Source of the DNA: Anseranas semipalmata
Taxonomy: Eukaryota; Chordata; Aves; Anseriformes; Anseranatidae
Direction: 5' to 3'
Assembly (NCBI GenBank): GCA_013399115.1
Contig: VXAA01000894.1
Coordinates: forward strand, 287,564-351,563
Length of the DNA: 64,000 bases
Shown here: positions 11,120-24,271 of the stretch, in pieces
Layout of the letters: each line of letters begins with the position of its first letter
Numbering within the stretch: the first letter of the stretch is position 1
Made by a program: the position numbers and the translations under genes
The notes under the pieces: generated by a model
Database searches by the model: none
What the model was told of the DNA's origin: nothing
The model's input: the letters and a program-made list of their open reading frames with translations, nothing else

Positions 11120-12830
11120 AAAATGGCAACAGGGAAAGAAGGAATTAATCCTACTTACATTTTTTTTTTAATATTATCTAAATTACATTAAATAGTTAAG
11201 CTATATCTAAAAAACATTGTAATTAGGAGTCCAATACTATGGTCTCTTATTTCTGACACCAGACATGTCCTTCCACCAGAATTTACACTCATCTTTTAGC
11301 CAACTTTCTTCCATGCCATAAAAAAATACTAAAATATTGTTGCAGTAATATTAGTGGCTAGAAGGGTAATAAGTTACTTTCTTCTACAAGCATCTCTAAT
11401 TACAAAGAAAAAAGCAGTTACGAATATTAGCCACTGTTTCAGAGTTCAGAAACTGGAAGAGTAGAAACAGCCACCCTACTTCCACAAATGCAGTTAACTT
11501 CCTTTATATACACAGCTCTTCAAACAAATTCTCATATCTTCCCATAACACATACGTCCAAATTCAGACAACTTGCTCTGCTTCGTAAATGATAAATGGAT
11601 TCAAAGTATTTAAAAGATTCAATATTTCACGACCAACAAGCATTTAGGGTGTGTAAAAGGAAAGAAAGGACTAGCAAGAATATTTGTTTTTGCTTGTACA
11701 TTTTTCAACTTTGTTTTCATGCTTTATGTGGTCTATTGTGTGAGTTTATCAACAATTCCTGTTCAATCCTGTTGAGTATGTAATATCATCATTCACATTT
11801 TGCAAGATACTATTTTCTCTCATCTTTTTTATCAAAATGAAGTTGCACTCAGTTTTTACTTGTGGTGAACATTTGAGCTTACATTTTAACTTGCCATGTT
11901 AAATTGAACAACAGTAATATTTCATAGAGATATAAAACAGCACAACAGATATCTGGGGCAAAAAAATCCTTTTACTGTGTAGCTATCTGTATAGCCTGAA
12001 GTACTGCTCAAATAAAATGTTCTTTGAAAAATAAACTTATTTAGAACCAGATAAACTTTGGGTCACAGAAATGAAAATATTGTAATTAGAAAGGTAACTC
12101 ATTCTAAATTTCACTCCCAGATACTTACACCTTTTGTCACATTAGGGAATAAAAATGATGTGTATTTAACACTGTGCCACCATTCTCCAGGAGTGTGATT
12201 TGAGTACTCCTCTATCAAATACGTATATTAACATCTAATAAAACACAGATGAAAAATCATACCTTTCATGACTGAAACCTAAAAAGGAACACTCATTATG
12301 CTAGTGTATTTATTAAATCTTCACTTTGTCAAGATTTTGCTAAGCACTATAATGTTCACAACACACACCTTTTCCTTCCTTCTTTCAACATATAAATGTT
12401 TAGAACATAGCTCAGTATATCAACTCTGTTAATTATAACAGCTGGAACCTTAAGTTACTGTATTTTCTACAGCTTTCATCTGAACTTTTTTTTTTTTTAT
12501 TAAAGAGTTTCCTCTCCAAAAAATCTGATTGCATCTCATCCTATTACCGCATTTTGTACCTCTAGGGATCAAAGCATCTTACAGAGATGGATGTGCTATA
12601 TCGACAGTCTGATATAAGTGTATTGCCAACAGTTATATAGAAAATTTAAGCAGAACCAAGAACAGAATATAGGAATTAACCTTCAGGACTTTAATCTTAC
12701 ACCACACTCATATGCGTATACCCATTCTCATCTTCACTCCTCAGTTTTGTTTTCTTTAGAACAATACTGTAGTATTACAATAAGAAATCTTCAACTTTCA
12801 TTACAAATTTTGTTCTGAATCTTGTGCAAT

Positions 12831-12836
12831 TTTATT
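12831..12836 (-). promoter_or_regulatory. Candidate junctin poly(A) signal AATAAA
   Basis: Reverse complement of TTTATT gives AATAAA about 1.04 kb past the junctin stop codon. I noticed no closer canonical signal. Cleavage was not inferred from any other feature, so the 3' UTR limit is tentative. Confidence 0.4.
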
Positions 12837-13876
12837 GTAGAATTATTATTTCAGCATACTAAGCACCATTATTTATCTAGCAAAATTAGAAAATACTCCT
12901 TTCCTTATATAAACTTGTAAGCAAGTACAGATTCAATAACATACCGAAATATATGTCTGAAGAGATGTTTTGTAACTTCATTTACTCTAATGAGACTGCT
13001 GGATAAATCATTCCTCAGTGCTTAAAAACACAGAAGCTACAATAGCAAACTAACACAGAAGCTTGCTCAAGTATCATGTACTTGGAAAGTGTTGATGGAA
13101 GAAAAAAATAGTTGCAAAAAAAAAAAAAAAAAAATACAAACTGTTCTCTAAGTTCAACCAGAACACAGTAATAGTAGCAAACCACTCCTCTTAAAATGTG
13201 TTTGGAACCCATCAAAAGTGAAATAGGTTGCCTAATTTTCAGAAGTATTCATTACCAGAAGCTCGGGAAACTTGGAAAAATTGGGTAAACTAAAAAATGA
13301 CAATGAATTAAGTCTTCAGATGTAACAATAACCAGGGCAAGTACAAATGAACAACAGAATATATTGTCACAGGATCAATTAAAAAATTGTTGTAACAAGT
13401 CTCAAATTAACACAAAACTGAAGCTGGTTTTACTGTCTGTGTATAAAGTAGTCTTCTCAGTCCACTTCAGGAAACAAAGTTTAGCAGAGAATAATTTACA
13501 CTTATGTGTTAAATTCCTATGACAATATGTTCCATTAATGCTCTTCTTGGTTGTTTTTGTCAAACTGATATTTCCACACTTTATGTGTCCAGACAATCCT
13601 CTTAATATTGCTTTTAAACTTGCATTTGATATACAACATTACAATTTCAGTCAGGCATATTAACATATGTACATATTTGAGTTTCACAGCAGACATTTTT
13701 GCTTTGTGTTTATAAAGCCAGTTCATGCTTAACAGTTTTCAAAAAATATATAACCTTTGTTCACACTTATTTCCAGAAAACGTTAATTTCTTATTGCCAT
13801 ATTTACCACACTCCTACAAATACATTGCATTTCTCATTCTTGAGTCTGTTCCTAATTAGCACAATCAGAACTCTGT

Positions 13877-14247
13877 TTACTTCTTTTCTTTCTTGTCTGT
13901 CTTTACTGAGCTTTCAGAAATTTTGGCTGGATTTTTAGCTATCTTTTTTGTTTCTTTGTCTTTTCCCGCCTGAATAGTACCATCCTTTTCACCAGCTGAT
14001 TTTTTTGTCGTCTCCTTGGATTTTACATTTTTGTCTAGGCCTTTTTCCTTTTCCTTTCCTCTGTCTCTTTTAACTTTGTCAGACTCTCTCTTTAATTTAT
14101 TTATATCAACAGCTTTCTTGTCCTTTCGATCAGCAGCATCTTTTCCTTTCCTGGCTTTCTTTTTTTCTTCCTCATCTTTCATTTCCTCCTTCTTGGATTC
14201 GTGCTTCTCCTTTAATTTCTTGAGCGGTTCTTTAATTGCTTCTTTTA
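13877..14247 (-). CDS. ASPH: Junctin-specific terminal exon X8, lysine-rich luminal KEKE tail
   Basis: This coding part supplies the luminal domain of junctin, which in the family binds calsequestrin, triadin and the ryanodine receptor inside the sarcoplasmic reticulum. The acceptor is ATAAAAAG at 14248-14249. With one base from X7 it begins VKEAIKEPLKKLKEKHESKK and runs 123 residues of alternating Lys and Glu/Asp (KDEEEKKKARKGKDAADRK and similar) to TAA at 13877-13879. The mammalian exon likewise starts VKELTKEELKKEKEK, so start and phase agree. There is no cysteine. The acceptor has an A-rich rather than pyrimidine-rich context immediately upstream, which suggests regulated, tissue-specific use. 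Use of this exon excludes X9-X15 and hence the enzyme. Confidence 0.92.
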
Positions 14248-16659
14248 CTTTTTATTTTTTTTTCAGTTAAAAAAGGGGAAAATGTTCAGTAAGAGAACCA
14301 TTCTTAGATCAGAGAACATATTTTATGAGCAACAATCTAAAAGCTTTGATCATCCTCACACTCAATGTTTGTTAGACGCCAATTTAAACTTGTATATATA
14401 TGCACATATATTTAAGATTTAAGCAATTTAAACAAACTAGTTTTGACTTTTGGCAATACCAAAAACATGCAGCCAGCCAATAACCTCGGTTTAATATAAC
14501 TGCATCCAAATAAAGCATTAATCTAGGAAAAAACCATGCCCCTATTATCTTACTGTTAACCAACTTCTGCAGAATACTAAAGTCAGTTTTGTCTGAGAGC
14601 CCGAAAATCACAATAGATTTTGAATCTTTGACAAGGGTATGGGCATTGTAGGGTCTGGAAATGCCAGGACCATGACCAAAAGATACTTTTTTCACAATTC
14701 TATCAACTTCCTAAAATAATAAATGACATTGTTGTAACAACAGAAGTGCATACAACACCATTTTCCTGACGTTATTACCTCAGATTAAGCCAAGACTTCA
14801 AAAAAGTATCTTAATTATATATTTCACAAAACTAAGAAATAAGTACAGTATAATTAAGAATAAGAAATAGTGATGTCCTGGTGAATCAAATCAACTCCAA
14901 TAAAGATGTTTACCTTCATCTGACCATATTAAATGAAACCAGAGCAACAATGGTAGATCAATTTGTACATCTGTTTTTCATATACAGTGTTAACAGCAAT
15001 ACTTGGGGGGTGTTTTGGTTTGGGTTCATTTTTGTTTTTAACTTTTGGAGTTCTATCTCTTGTGCTTATTTTCTCTACTTCAATTATATTGCACATCCGG
15101 CATCTAGATAATGTACCAGTAGAATAGTCAGCACAGCATTCTTGAAACTGAGAAGTTCAATGTTGACTTCCAGTTTGCTCAGTTTTGAAAAACATTGTCA
15201 GTACCAGCAGCGTTCCCCAGAATAAAGAATTTTTAACTTTCAATAAAATTTAGAAACAATTCCATTAAATGTGTGCAATATTTGTATTTAAGATAAGAAG
15301 TAATACTCCCACATTATTTAAAAAAACAATAAAGATTTGATATGTATAATACAATAGCTCTATTTTTATTCAGGCTTTTGACAGAAACTAGAGTTGAAGT
15401 AGAGAGCAGGAAAATGACAACATTTCTCTTGTAACAACTGTCTCTAACACCTGTGTAAAGTTTCTGTGAAGCGAGCAATCACACAGCTCAGTCTAAAAGG
15501 AATAATATATTCCTTCCAACTGTTTTTTGGCATAAAGCATTTGGAAATTATCACACCATTTCTTCATTCTCATACCAAACACCTTTGAAAAATAAGCCAA
15601 AACACAAGAATGAATTGTTAAATGACATTTATTAAGTTCTTGGAAACACACAATTTGCCAAAAAGTCATAGCAAGCACAATGTGGAACAAATGCTAAAAA
15701 CTTCAACTTGCATGCAAAGATGCTAAGAAAGTCACATTCATATGAGCATGAGAGCTTCCCACAGCATTTTGTTTCTAATGAGACTTTATATTATAAGCAA
15801 CCGTCATTTCTCACATACTGATAGAAAAACAAAAAAACAACACAGAAAAATCTAACTATCTTTAATGCAACAAAGAGACTGCATTCTTTGTATAGCACCA
15901 TGCTGTGGGGAGGTAACTCAGCACCTCTGAAAAGTTAAGCACCTGAAGTATATCTAGTAGTCCGGTGTTTCACTTAGGTTAATTAGCTTTTTAGTGTCTT
16001 TGTTGCATTGAACACATTTAGGCTATTATGTGTTGCTCACACAGCAATGTAATTATAAATAAATATATGCCATAAACTGGTTGCTACTTTAAGCTTTTTG
16101 AAAATTTATAAAAATCATCACTGCAATTGATCCTGAATATCTTATTAAAGTGAAAGTTATTGAACTTTACTTAAATTTCTCCTCCCATAAGAAAAAAAAG
16201 ATTAAATAATTTAAAGTATGGACCTAAGCAGAAATTAAGGTAATCTAGTCCAATTACAACAAAATAATATCATGAATTCATGAAAAATAACAGAGGATTT
16301 GGCACTGACCAAAATCTGCATATATCAGAAGTTTTTTTTTTTTTTTTTTTTTAAACATGAAGAATATGGAGTTCAAATAGAATACTTACAATCCAAACAA
16401 GACAACTGTTGTAAAAAAAATCTGGAGAAAAAAATCTCTAGTTAGGAAAGCATTCCCATTGCCATTAAATGGCAATAGATGGTTAAAAAAATTTACTGAA
16501 AAATGGGGAGGATAATAGTTTGCTGCACCATTAGACAACACAGCCAACACAGCTAGTATTAGTAAACATTATTACAATCTGCAATCTGTGTTTGCAACGT
16601 GCATGCATTTCAGACATCACTATCTGCAGAAAGTTCAACACAAAAGAATTTTAAAATAC
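14248..16659 (-). other. ASPH: ASPH intron X7-X8
   Basis: About 2.4 kb of AT-rich intron. It contains a long T run at about 16331-16352. Minus-strand frames at 14384-14695 and 15493-15690 are not supported by splice sites or homology. No repeat was recognised. Confidence 0.65.
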
Positions 16660-16704
16660 CTTTGATTTTAGTTTTTTTCTTGACTACCCCTCCTGGCTCC
16701 TCAC
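16660..16704 (-). CDS. ASPH: Junctin exon X7 (15 codons)
   Basis: A 45-base exon with acceptor CAAATCAG and donor GTATTT. Phase 1 reading is GEEPGGVVKKKTKIK, corresponding to the mammalian junctin segment EGPSGVAKRKTKAK that links the EF-hand exon to the lysine-rich tail. It joins X4 (VLL-G) upstream and X8 (VKEAIK) downstream in frame. It marks the switch from the short linker into the basic luminal domain. Confidence 0.88.
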
Positions 16705-19176
16705 CTGATTTGTTGCAAAATGGAAATAGGTTATGAACATATCTGTGATGTTCAAATGTGACATAAAATTTTCAAATTAGCCATATAAAAAGTTACCTTT
16801 ACATAGCACACCACAATGCTATGGAGAGATACCAAACATTAGCACAATAAGAATAAAGCATCTTCAGTAGCAAGAACAACACAGGTACTGAGATGGAAAG
16901 CTAATTAACCCAAGCAAAGTACCACCTCACCATATGCATCCTACTTGAGATGCTTCTTAACTTCTTAGAGCTAGCTCAGTTCTCTCCAAACAGCATGGTG
17001 CCACGACCAATATCACAGCTGATTTCTCTGCTAGGTATCATGCCAGTTCTCTGAGACCCACTAAACTTATATTTCTATACAATTCTATACATATTTAATA
17101 AACTTATTAACTCAAGATCTTCAAGTACCTATGTGCTGTACATTCTATAAATGGATTTTTTTTTCTCACAATGTGTTACAATCTGTATTTTACAAAACTG
17201 ATTAGAATTAAATTCACAATTGAAAAAGGAAGCTCTGGAGCATACAGAGTAAAGGAGGTCAGATTATTTCCTTGGTGTCACAATAATAAAAATATATGTT
17301 CGGTTTTATTTTATTCTCATTTCTAATTCTAGCTGTTTGGATCCACTTTATCCAATGGAAATATATACTCTGGAAAAATATGTGTTTTGAAATATAGCAA
17401 TGTATTGCTCATATTCCAAAAAGCAACTGCCATTTTATCTCAGTCAAAATACTTGCTGCTTTACTTAGGACTACTTAAGACTGCTAAGACTTTATTAAAA
17501 AATAAACCTTACTCTCCAGTCAAAGTCAGGTGCCACAAAATGCTGACTGCTCTCTTTCCCCATTGTAGTTAACAGAAATTGAGGTCACTCAGCATCTTGT
17601 GGAACTAGGCACAAAGCACATATGGGAGGCATGAATTGGGCAAAAGCCTCCTCCAAAATATAAAACATAATTAGCCTTGGTATCTTTCTAAAACCATAAA
17701 ATCAGACTGGATTATCATGCTGCTGTGGATTAAGACCTAAATCCTATAAACACAAGTACCTTAACCATAAAAATCATGTGCCCTGCTGGTTAAAAAACAA
17801 CCAAAATTTAAGAGAAGATATGGTAAATATACTTTAAGAATCTTATATAGTTCTGTTAAACAAGAAAAGATATTCCAGCATCTCAGCATTAGGCTTCACA
17901 TCCAGACATAAAATGGGCCTACATTGGACACCTGAATCTTGAACTTAAATTCCCATAGAACAATTCACAACCACTTGGACTATGTCAATATACCTCAACA
18001 TTTAGTCTTAAAAAATGAACAAACAAACAAGAACTCTCCACACCAAAAAAATAAATTTTAAGAAAATAGCAGTTAAAAAAGTTACTGCGATCTAGTTGCA
18101 TCTAATTTCTCTTACATGTTTTCAAAGTATTGAGCACTGACATTATTGCTATATTTCCTTTAAAATGAGTTTGCCAGATAAAAGTACAATATTTTAATCA
18201 ATTTCCTTACAAACTCAACCTGGGATATGAAAGTCTTGTTGAGCTCTTGCCTCGCAGATGACCATCATTGCTGAAGTACAGCATTCTAACTCAAATAAAT
18301 TTGTTATTCAACCTTATTACTTCTAAGCAGTAAGCATGTGTAAAAATAACAAAACAATTTCCTAATATAGAAGGAAGAATAGACTCCATCTTTGTTACAC
18401 TACAGCATCAATGGAAATATTAACGATGAAAGCTACTTGGCTAAGCCACATAAAGCCTTATTTAAATCTGAGCCCCAGCCCCTCCCCTGTTTTCACAGCA
18501 ATAAAAGTGTTCCTGGATGTTTTAAGATAACAATCTTACCAGCATGTCTTAACAGGAAAAACAAAATTTTACAAAGCCTTATGCATATAAAAATATCATA
18601 TAGATTTTTGAAATGATTTTTAAATAAAAGTATATGCACTATGTTGAAAGGCAGATTACAAAATATCCTGTTCAATGATCACTGATTTTCACTTGTAAAA
18701 TATTCAAGCAGGCTGTAATTTGTTTAAATCTGCTTTTTATACAATGACTAGTGTTAAGACTGTCAGCAAACTAATAATGCCTTACATAATTATGCAAATT
18801 GTATATTTTTACATAGTATGAATAGACTCATTTACAGGAAGATAATGTAAAACAATATAGTTCAAAATCTTAATATTATGTAAAAATCGTAAGACAAATC
18901 ATGCTGCATCTTCATTTCCACCTCAACTGGATCCCTACAATGACTGCAGCACAGGTAAGTCTCATTTGTGAAACTCAAACAGCCTGAAGTAAGAAATGGG
19001 TGCAAAACACTTAGCTTTTCCAAGATAGCAATGTGATTCCAGGGAGCATGTGATAAATTCTGGCACCTAAGTAAAATCATTAGCACAGATGAAGGCTCTT
19101 ACAGTCTCAAGGCATACAAACCAATGTGCAGAATTTTATGAATCACAGAACTGAACTTATGGACCCTTATTCTAAG

Positions 19177-19277
19177 TTACAGTTTAAATATCTGTTTTTT
19201 TGATCTCAAATGCTTTTTTCTGAGCAACTTTTTAAGTTCCTTCCGTTTTCCACTTAATCCTACATTATAAAGATCCC
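19177..19277 (-). CDS. ASPH: Candidate alternative terminal exon X6 with a basic tail
   Basis: An acceptor TTGTCAACAG preceded by a good pyrimidine tract (TGTCTTTATTTCTTTTATA) opens a frame. With the one base left by X4 it reads GDLYNVGLSGKRKELKKLLR, then a further KKHLRS-type basic stretch, and ends at TAA (19177-19179) after 33 residues. A second possible acceptor 18 bases further in (ATAATGTAG) keeps the same frame and gives a GLSGKRKEL start, comparable to the GLT/GLK/GEE starts of the other alternative exons. The peptide is strongly basic like the junctin tail. I do not recognise it as a described exon. There is no close canonical poly(A) signal. It could be a real truncated junctin-like isoform or a lucky intronic frame. 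Confidence 0.42.
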
Positions 19278-22200
19278 CTGTTGACAATATAAAAGAAATA
19301 AAGACATTTATAAGCACATACAAAAGAATGCAGCGATCGCTACTATCGCTACTATTTGAGTCAATGTATTAAAAAGTAGACTTCAAAGTTAACATATTTT
19401 GACAGATTTCCAATATTTTCCAAAGATGTGTTTTAAAAAGTCATACTAAAACTTAAGTATTCTTGTCAAAGTGGATATTTTTACATAATACTTAGCAGTA
19501 GATAATTCATATCTTCACTTAACTGATTCTTTAAAACTTAAAATATTATAAAACATTCTAATTCTGCAACAAAAACTAGTTGAGGAATAAAGAGGAAACT
19601 TTTCTTTCCTCATAAAAATCTTCCAGGACAAATTCCACATGAGAAACCTGAAGTTTCTTCTTGTATATGCAAGTTATGTTAGTCACATAGCAATACTGAA
19701 CATTTTAATATCATTTCTATGCAAAAGGCTTTGACATACAAATTCTTATAAATTAATTTCACCACAACATCTACCTGCAAAAAAAACTTTTAACCTGCAG
19801 CATCATGCGGCAATTGTAAGTTGATTTAAAGTGGATTATCCACTTACGTTTGAAAAAGAAGAAGCTATGTCACATTCATCACAGAAAGTATATGGTCAAA
19901 GTTAGCACTAAGCAGCTATCAAATAGCAAATTGCTACCCTACTGCAATTTGTGCAAAGCCTCAGTAATAGAACAAAGTGTCAACCTTTATCTATTATGGC
20001 TTGCATTCTCACTCTTCCCATAAGTCACAAGGTCCCATCAAATGTGAGAACAACACAAAGGAAAGAATTTCGTGCTATTCCACCAGCTAGATTTGTAACA
20101 TTTTGTATACAAAGCCTCCCTAATCATACAGAAAATTATCAAAAGATGTTAAAATTGCAGAAATCAAAAAGTAAAAATACATCTGAAAGTCAAAACTGTT
20201 ATAAGCCTGCTTTTTTGTCTCCTTTTATTTTCCGTCTCCAGAAGAACTGCAAGTCAGAAAAAGCTATGATTGTTTGAACACGCACCTGCATATAATTATT
20301 ATTTAGCACTTATAATATACTACATTGGATACACAAGGTCTTCTGCCAAATAAAATAGCTTGCTGACAGAAGGCGAGCACACACTTACCTTAAATTGAAT
20401 TCTATTTATTACCTGTATGCAGACTGCTAGGCATACTAAGCCTGTAACCCTCCCAAATGCAAAACAGCTTTTTAATTCCCACAACTGGCACAAAAAAAAA
20501 ACTAAGTGGAATACTCTCAATTCATTCTCAGTAAGTTGCTTTAAAATTTCATGCTTAACTGCCTGATTTTAGAAGGAAAATCCAAATCAGAGTCAGAGGG
20601 CAGAAAGCAGTTTCTTTTCTGAAGTCACAAACGTGTATCTTGCATCTTGTATGAGAAGACGTAAGAAACCAACAAGCAAGTTTTTTGTCTTGATTAGCTT
20701 CATCTTGAAGAACTTATCCTAACTATATGAAATACAGTATTTATTTCATGCTGCTGTTCCACCATTATGATAGCTGCTTACCTGATGGCAATTGAATGGG
20801 GAAAATAGTACGCATCTGTCCATAATAGCTGAACTGTACAAAACAGCTTTCAAATGTTCCCAAATACTAATCAAATCATGTTTACAATACAGATGGTTTC
20901 TTTTCTTATCTATTAACTATTATGAACTGAAATGAAAATCCTCCTAATGTTTCAATGCATTCTTCTCCATAAAACTGTAACTCTTGAATAACTGTCATAA
21001 AAATTTAATTTCTTCTAAGGCAAATCACTGGAGACTAACTAGTAATACAAGATTAGCATAGCATAAAACCTACAGGTGATAAGCCTCATTCACCAACCTT
21101 GAAACAAAAGACTGAACAAGCTCTCAAAAAGCTCATTTTCTGAGAAAAAAAGTACTGGCAAAAGTGTTTGCCATCATTATTTCAACAGATATACAGCATT
21201 TTCCCGTTTATTCTATTCAATGCTAAGTTAATTTATACATTATGAGCATTGTGTGTTTTTTTGTTTTTACACCATGTAAATTTCCCTCTTGCTTTCAAAT
21301 TAAAGATTGTTGAAGGTGGTCACAGAAATCCAGGGTTCAAACCTTCCATAAGTTCTCAGCTATTTCAGACATATGGGTATTAAGGTTTTTTTCTTCCTTA
21401 CAATTTCTTTACATTAATATCACAAGCAACAGCTTATGCTACTAAGGTTAATGCAGTATTTTGTTCAAAGCATGTAAACTTCTGCTGGAGACTGGCAGTT
21501 AAAACATCAAACATTTACCAACACTAGAAAAGAGCAATGCAAAGCATCCCACGTACTTATTAAAACGCTGGCAAAACTGAAAAACTGTAACTTTAGTCAC
21601 AGACATTTCCTTCTGTAAAATTTAATTTAATTGACCTGTAAGGAATATGAAAGTGGCTAATGAAAACCATTTTCAATTTCAAATAAATCACTAAATTTTC
21701 TAATTACTACTATTTACACATTATATTTTCCTCAAAGAAAACATTTATTATTTGCTTTTACTCCTATTTTAAAGTTCTTAACACAAAAACTGTAGGCACA
21801 AAGTAGCTACTTTGTTTTCCAAAATTATTTTAATTCTTAAGCACTTTGAAGTTCTTTTGACTTTGGTTAAGGGTTAAGACATTAATTTACTGACTCTATT
21901 TTGTATAACTGATAGTCACCCCAAAGCAAATTAAAAATTTAGGTTTAAATTTCCTCAACTATTTCAAACACATGCTGTGGACTTAGAAGCAACAGTCAAG
22001 ATGCAGTTCATTTTTCCTTGCTTATTTGCGTATCATATTCAGCTTAAAGTTTTGGCTGTTAAATTGCCTTTTTTTTTTTTTTTTTGAAAATTGCTGTTGA
22101 AGACTTATCTAAATCTTATTACCACCCTTATTGGTCAAGTAATGCTTGACATCACAATAATTAATGCGATTCATGAAAATTGAAGTCTTTATCTTAAACT

Positions 22201-23977
22201 TCAGGAGAGTTTTGAGCAATCCTGAAGCAATGCTCACCACTGATGAGTGTTTAATTGTTTACCCAGCAGGAAATAGAGTACACAAAAACTAACACTTCTG
22301 AAAAACCTACATTCTGGAAACTAAACACTAGAACGTTATTTACTGTTCATTTTCCCCCCCTATGTCTTTTTGTTGTTGTTGTTGGTTTTTGGCCTCTTTC
22401 TCCCCCTACAAATTCTTTACTCACACTTTTTTTTGAGTGCACTTCCATATGGAACTTCCATATCAAATCAGAACTTTGCCTGCATTTAATTTCATTAGCT
22501 CAAGCTGAAATAAATTATTGTATACTGATGCAACTATGCCCTATTTCAGTGTTTGCAACTTTCTCATGGTTCAAGTACTCTCTATTTCACAGGAAACTTC
22601 AATGTATATTTTAACTATTTTGTACAAATTCCATGATACCAAATTTTCATAATGTATGGGGTTTTTCTCTTTGCCTTATGCTTCATATATCCCATAGTAA
22701 CAAAGATTAAAGTTATGCATTATTAACTTTCTCATATAGTAATCCACAAATATTTGAAAGAAAATGATTTATGTTCTTATGGCTCTATTTCATATGTAAA
22801 TCTTAAGCAGCACACTTCACTTTTAAAAAAATCATGCTTTTTAAACACTTAACTTGCTTAACACTAACACTTCCTGTTGTTTATTACTTTTTAAAGATTG
22901 AGTAGAACCTTCTTACAGCTGGATGGTTTAATTATAAAGTTAGTTTTTGAAACATGCAAGTGAAATAGCTTTCAAATTACCATGTCAAAGCAAGTGAAAA
23001 TTCATTTAACTTAAAAAGAGGTTGAAATATCAGCCTGCATCCAATAGAGTTAAAATCTGAGCATAAACTTTATATGGGGAACAGATACAAATGTAAGCAT
23101 AGCAGGAATCACTATAAACAATAAACAATTTCATATATTTTTAATAATAATCTGATTAAGTATGCTATTCCTGTATTAAAATTACAGCTCAGTTTCAGCT
23201 TTTAGGACTTGATGCAAGCTGCAGAATACAGTTACAAACCTACCCTTTCTATACCAGTAACTTTATGACAGCAGACAGAACTCATGTACACCAAACATAT
23301 TTTTTGAACAACTGTCAGAAAAGTTTCATAGAAAAAGGATTAAAATTTGCAAACTGCATTAAGTTCTTGAATTTAGCAAGGAATAGAAGACATTACATTC
23401 TAATTTCTAATTCATCTTTAATATATTCAGCGTTACATAAGAAATATACAATTACAGCTTCCCACTTCCTCAAAAGGCCCACCTTAAAAAAAAAATCAAA
23501 TTCAGAATAGCCCTTGCAGTGCAATTGTTATAAAAAAAAAAAGACTGAAAACTTAGTTTGAAAACAGACAAGTAAGGGGGAATAGACCATATAATGACAT
23601 ATTACCTTCGGAGTACAATAGACGTTAGCTAACTTAGAAATAGATCTCTTCGTAAGGATTTCAAGCACTTTTAAATAAAGCGCTTTTATTTGAATAAGTA
23701 AAAGGTATCATCAAATTAATTTATTAAAATTATATTTCACAAGAGAATTATCATTGTTATGTCTACGTTAAGGATTAACATATATGTATTTACATAATGC
23801 AGTCATGCCAGAATACTTTACAATCAAAGCTGTTACAAAATGCTTGTTAATGTTTTGTAGAAAGACAAATGTTACAGTGTTAACAGCAGAGCTTATTACA
23901 CTTAGTTTTGTAAGTTTTGTGCACAAAGTGCACAAATTAAAGCACATACAGAAACCAACTACACAACTGCAGACACG

Positions 23978-23983
23978 TTTTAT
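23978..23983 (-). promoter_or_regulatory. Candidate poly(A) signal AATAAA for the short X5 read-through isoform
   Basis: Reverse complement of TTTATT, 221 bases past the TGA of the read-through ending. Position is suitable for a compact terminal exon. No downstream element was evaluated. Confidence 0.45.
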
Positions 23984-24203
23984 TCTACATATTTACACAA
24001 CTGTGTAGTATTTGTCTTCCTGTCACAGAAACGGAAAAGTCACTGAAAGGCTTTCAACTATCAAAACTACATTGCATGGCTGACTTTAGTTCGGTATTTA
24101 TAGTGTCCATTTGGGAGTTTCCTCTCAATGCCAGAAATTGCTGTCATATTAAGACTGATGATTTCATGGACATTTTTGAAAGCCAATCAAATTAGTCTCT
24201 CAG

Positions 24204-24271
24204 TCATTGGTTCTGTAAATCCAAAATAACACAAGTCTTTTTTCCCTGAACCCCTTCATTCTGTGACGTAC
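24204..24271 (-). CDS. ASPH: Alternative read-through ending of exon X5 (short ASPH isoform)
   Basis: If the internal GTACGT donor at 24266-24271 is not used, the frame continues from X5 for 22 residues, GTSQNEGVQGKKTCVILDLQ and NQ, to TGA at 24204-24206. I recognise this as the C-terminus of the short mammalian ASPH isoform that lacks both the junctin tail and the enzyme (TSQNEGVQGK.TCVILDL.NQ). Near-identity over a stretch that would be intronic in the other isoforms argues strongly that the ending is translated. One choice, splice or read on, therefore decides between a truncated luminal protein and inclusion of the acidic X5 cassette in a longer one. Confidence 0.88.

Larger units (their letters stand above)
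9543..13876 (-). other. ASPH: ASPH intron between junctin terminal exon and X9, including candidate junctin 3' UTR
   Basis: About 4.3 kb. The upper part (about 12.8-13.88 kb) is probably 3' UTR of the junctin transcript. It holds an old CR1 remnant (10.42-10.66 kb), a TA-repeat palindrome (11.07-11.12 kb) and poly-A/T runs near 12488 and 13117. Open frames at 11595-11783, 12618-12818, 13015-13215, 13402-13596 and 13535-13726 have no family or splice support. Confidence 0.65.
16705..24203 (-). other. ASPH: ASPH intron between X5 and X7
   Basis: About 7.5 kb of AT-rich intron. The part just below 24204 is the probable 3' UTR of the X5 read-through transcript. It contains candidate exon X6 at 19.2 kb and a poly-T run at about 22071-22085. 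Open frames at 17387-17572, 19951-20277, 22255-22614, 23265-23510 and 23784-24008 show no recognisable domain and look like chance AT-rich frames. Confidence 0.6.

Noticed and set aside
14016..14270. 84-codon plus-strand Phe/Ser/Leu-rich ORF
   Set aside because: It is the antisense shadow of the lysine-rich junctin exon.
16331..16352. Long poly-T and other homopolymer runs as terminators or retrogene tails
   Set aside because: No adjacent processed-gene sequence or target duplication was seen. They are ordinary AT-rich intronic runs in a eukaryotic genome.
22255..22614. 119-codon plus-strand ORF rich in Phe, Leu and Cys
   Set aside because: Hydrophobic composition is explained by T-rich codons. 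There is no splice or family evidence, and it is antisense within an ASPH intron.
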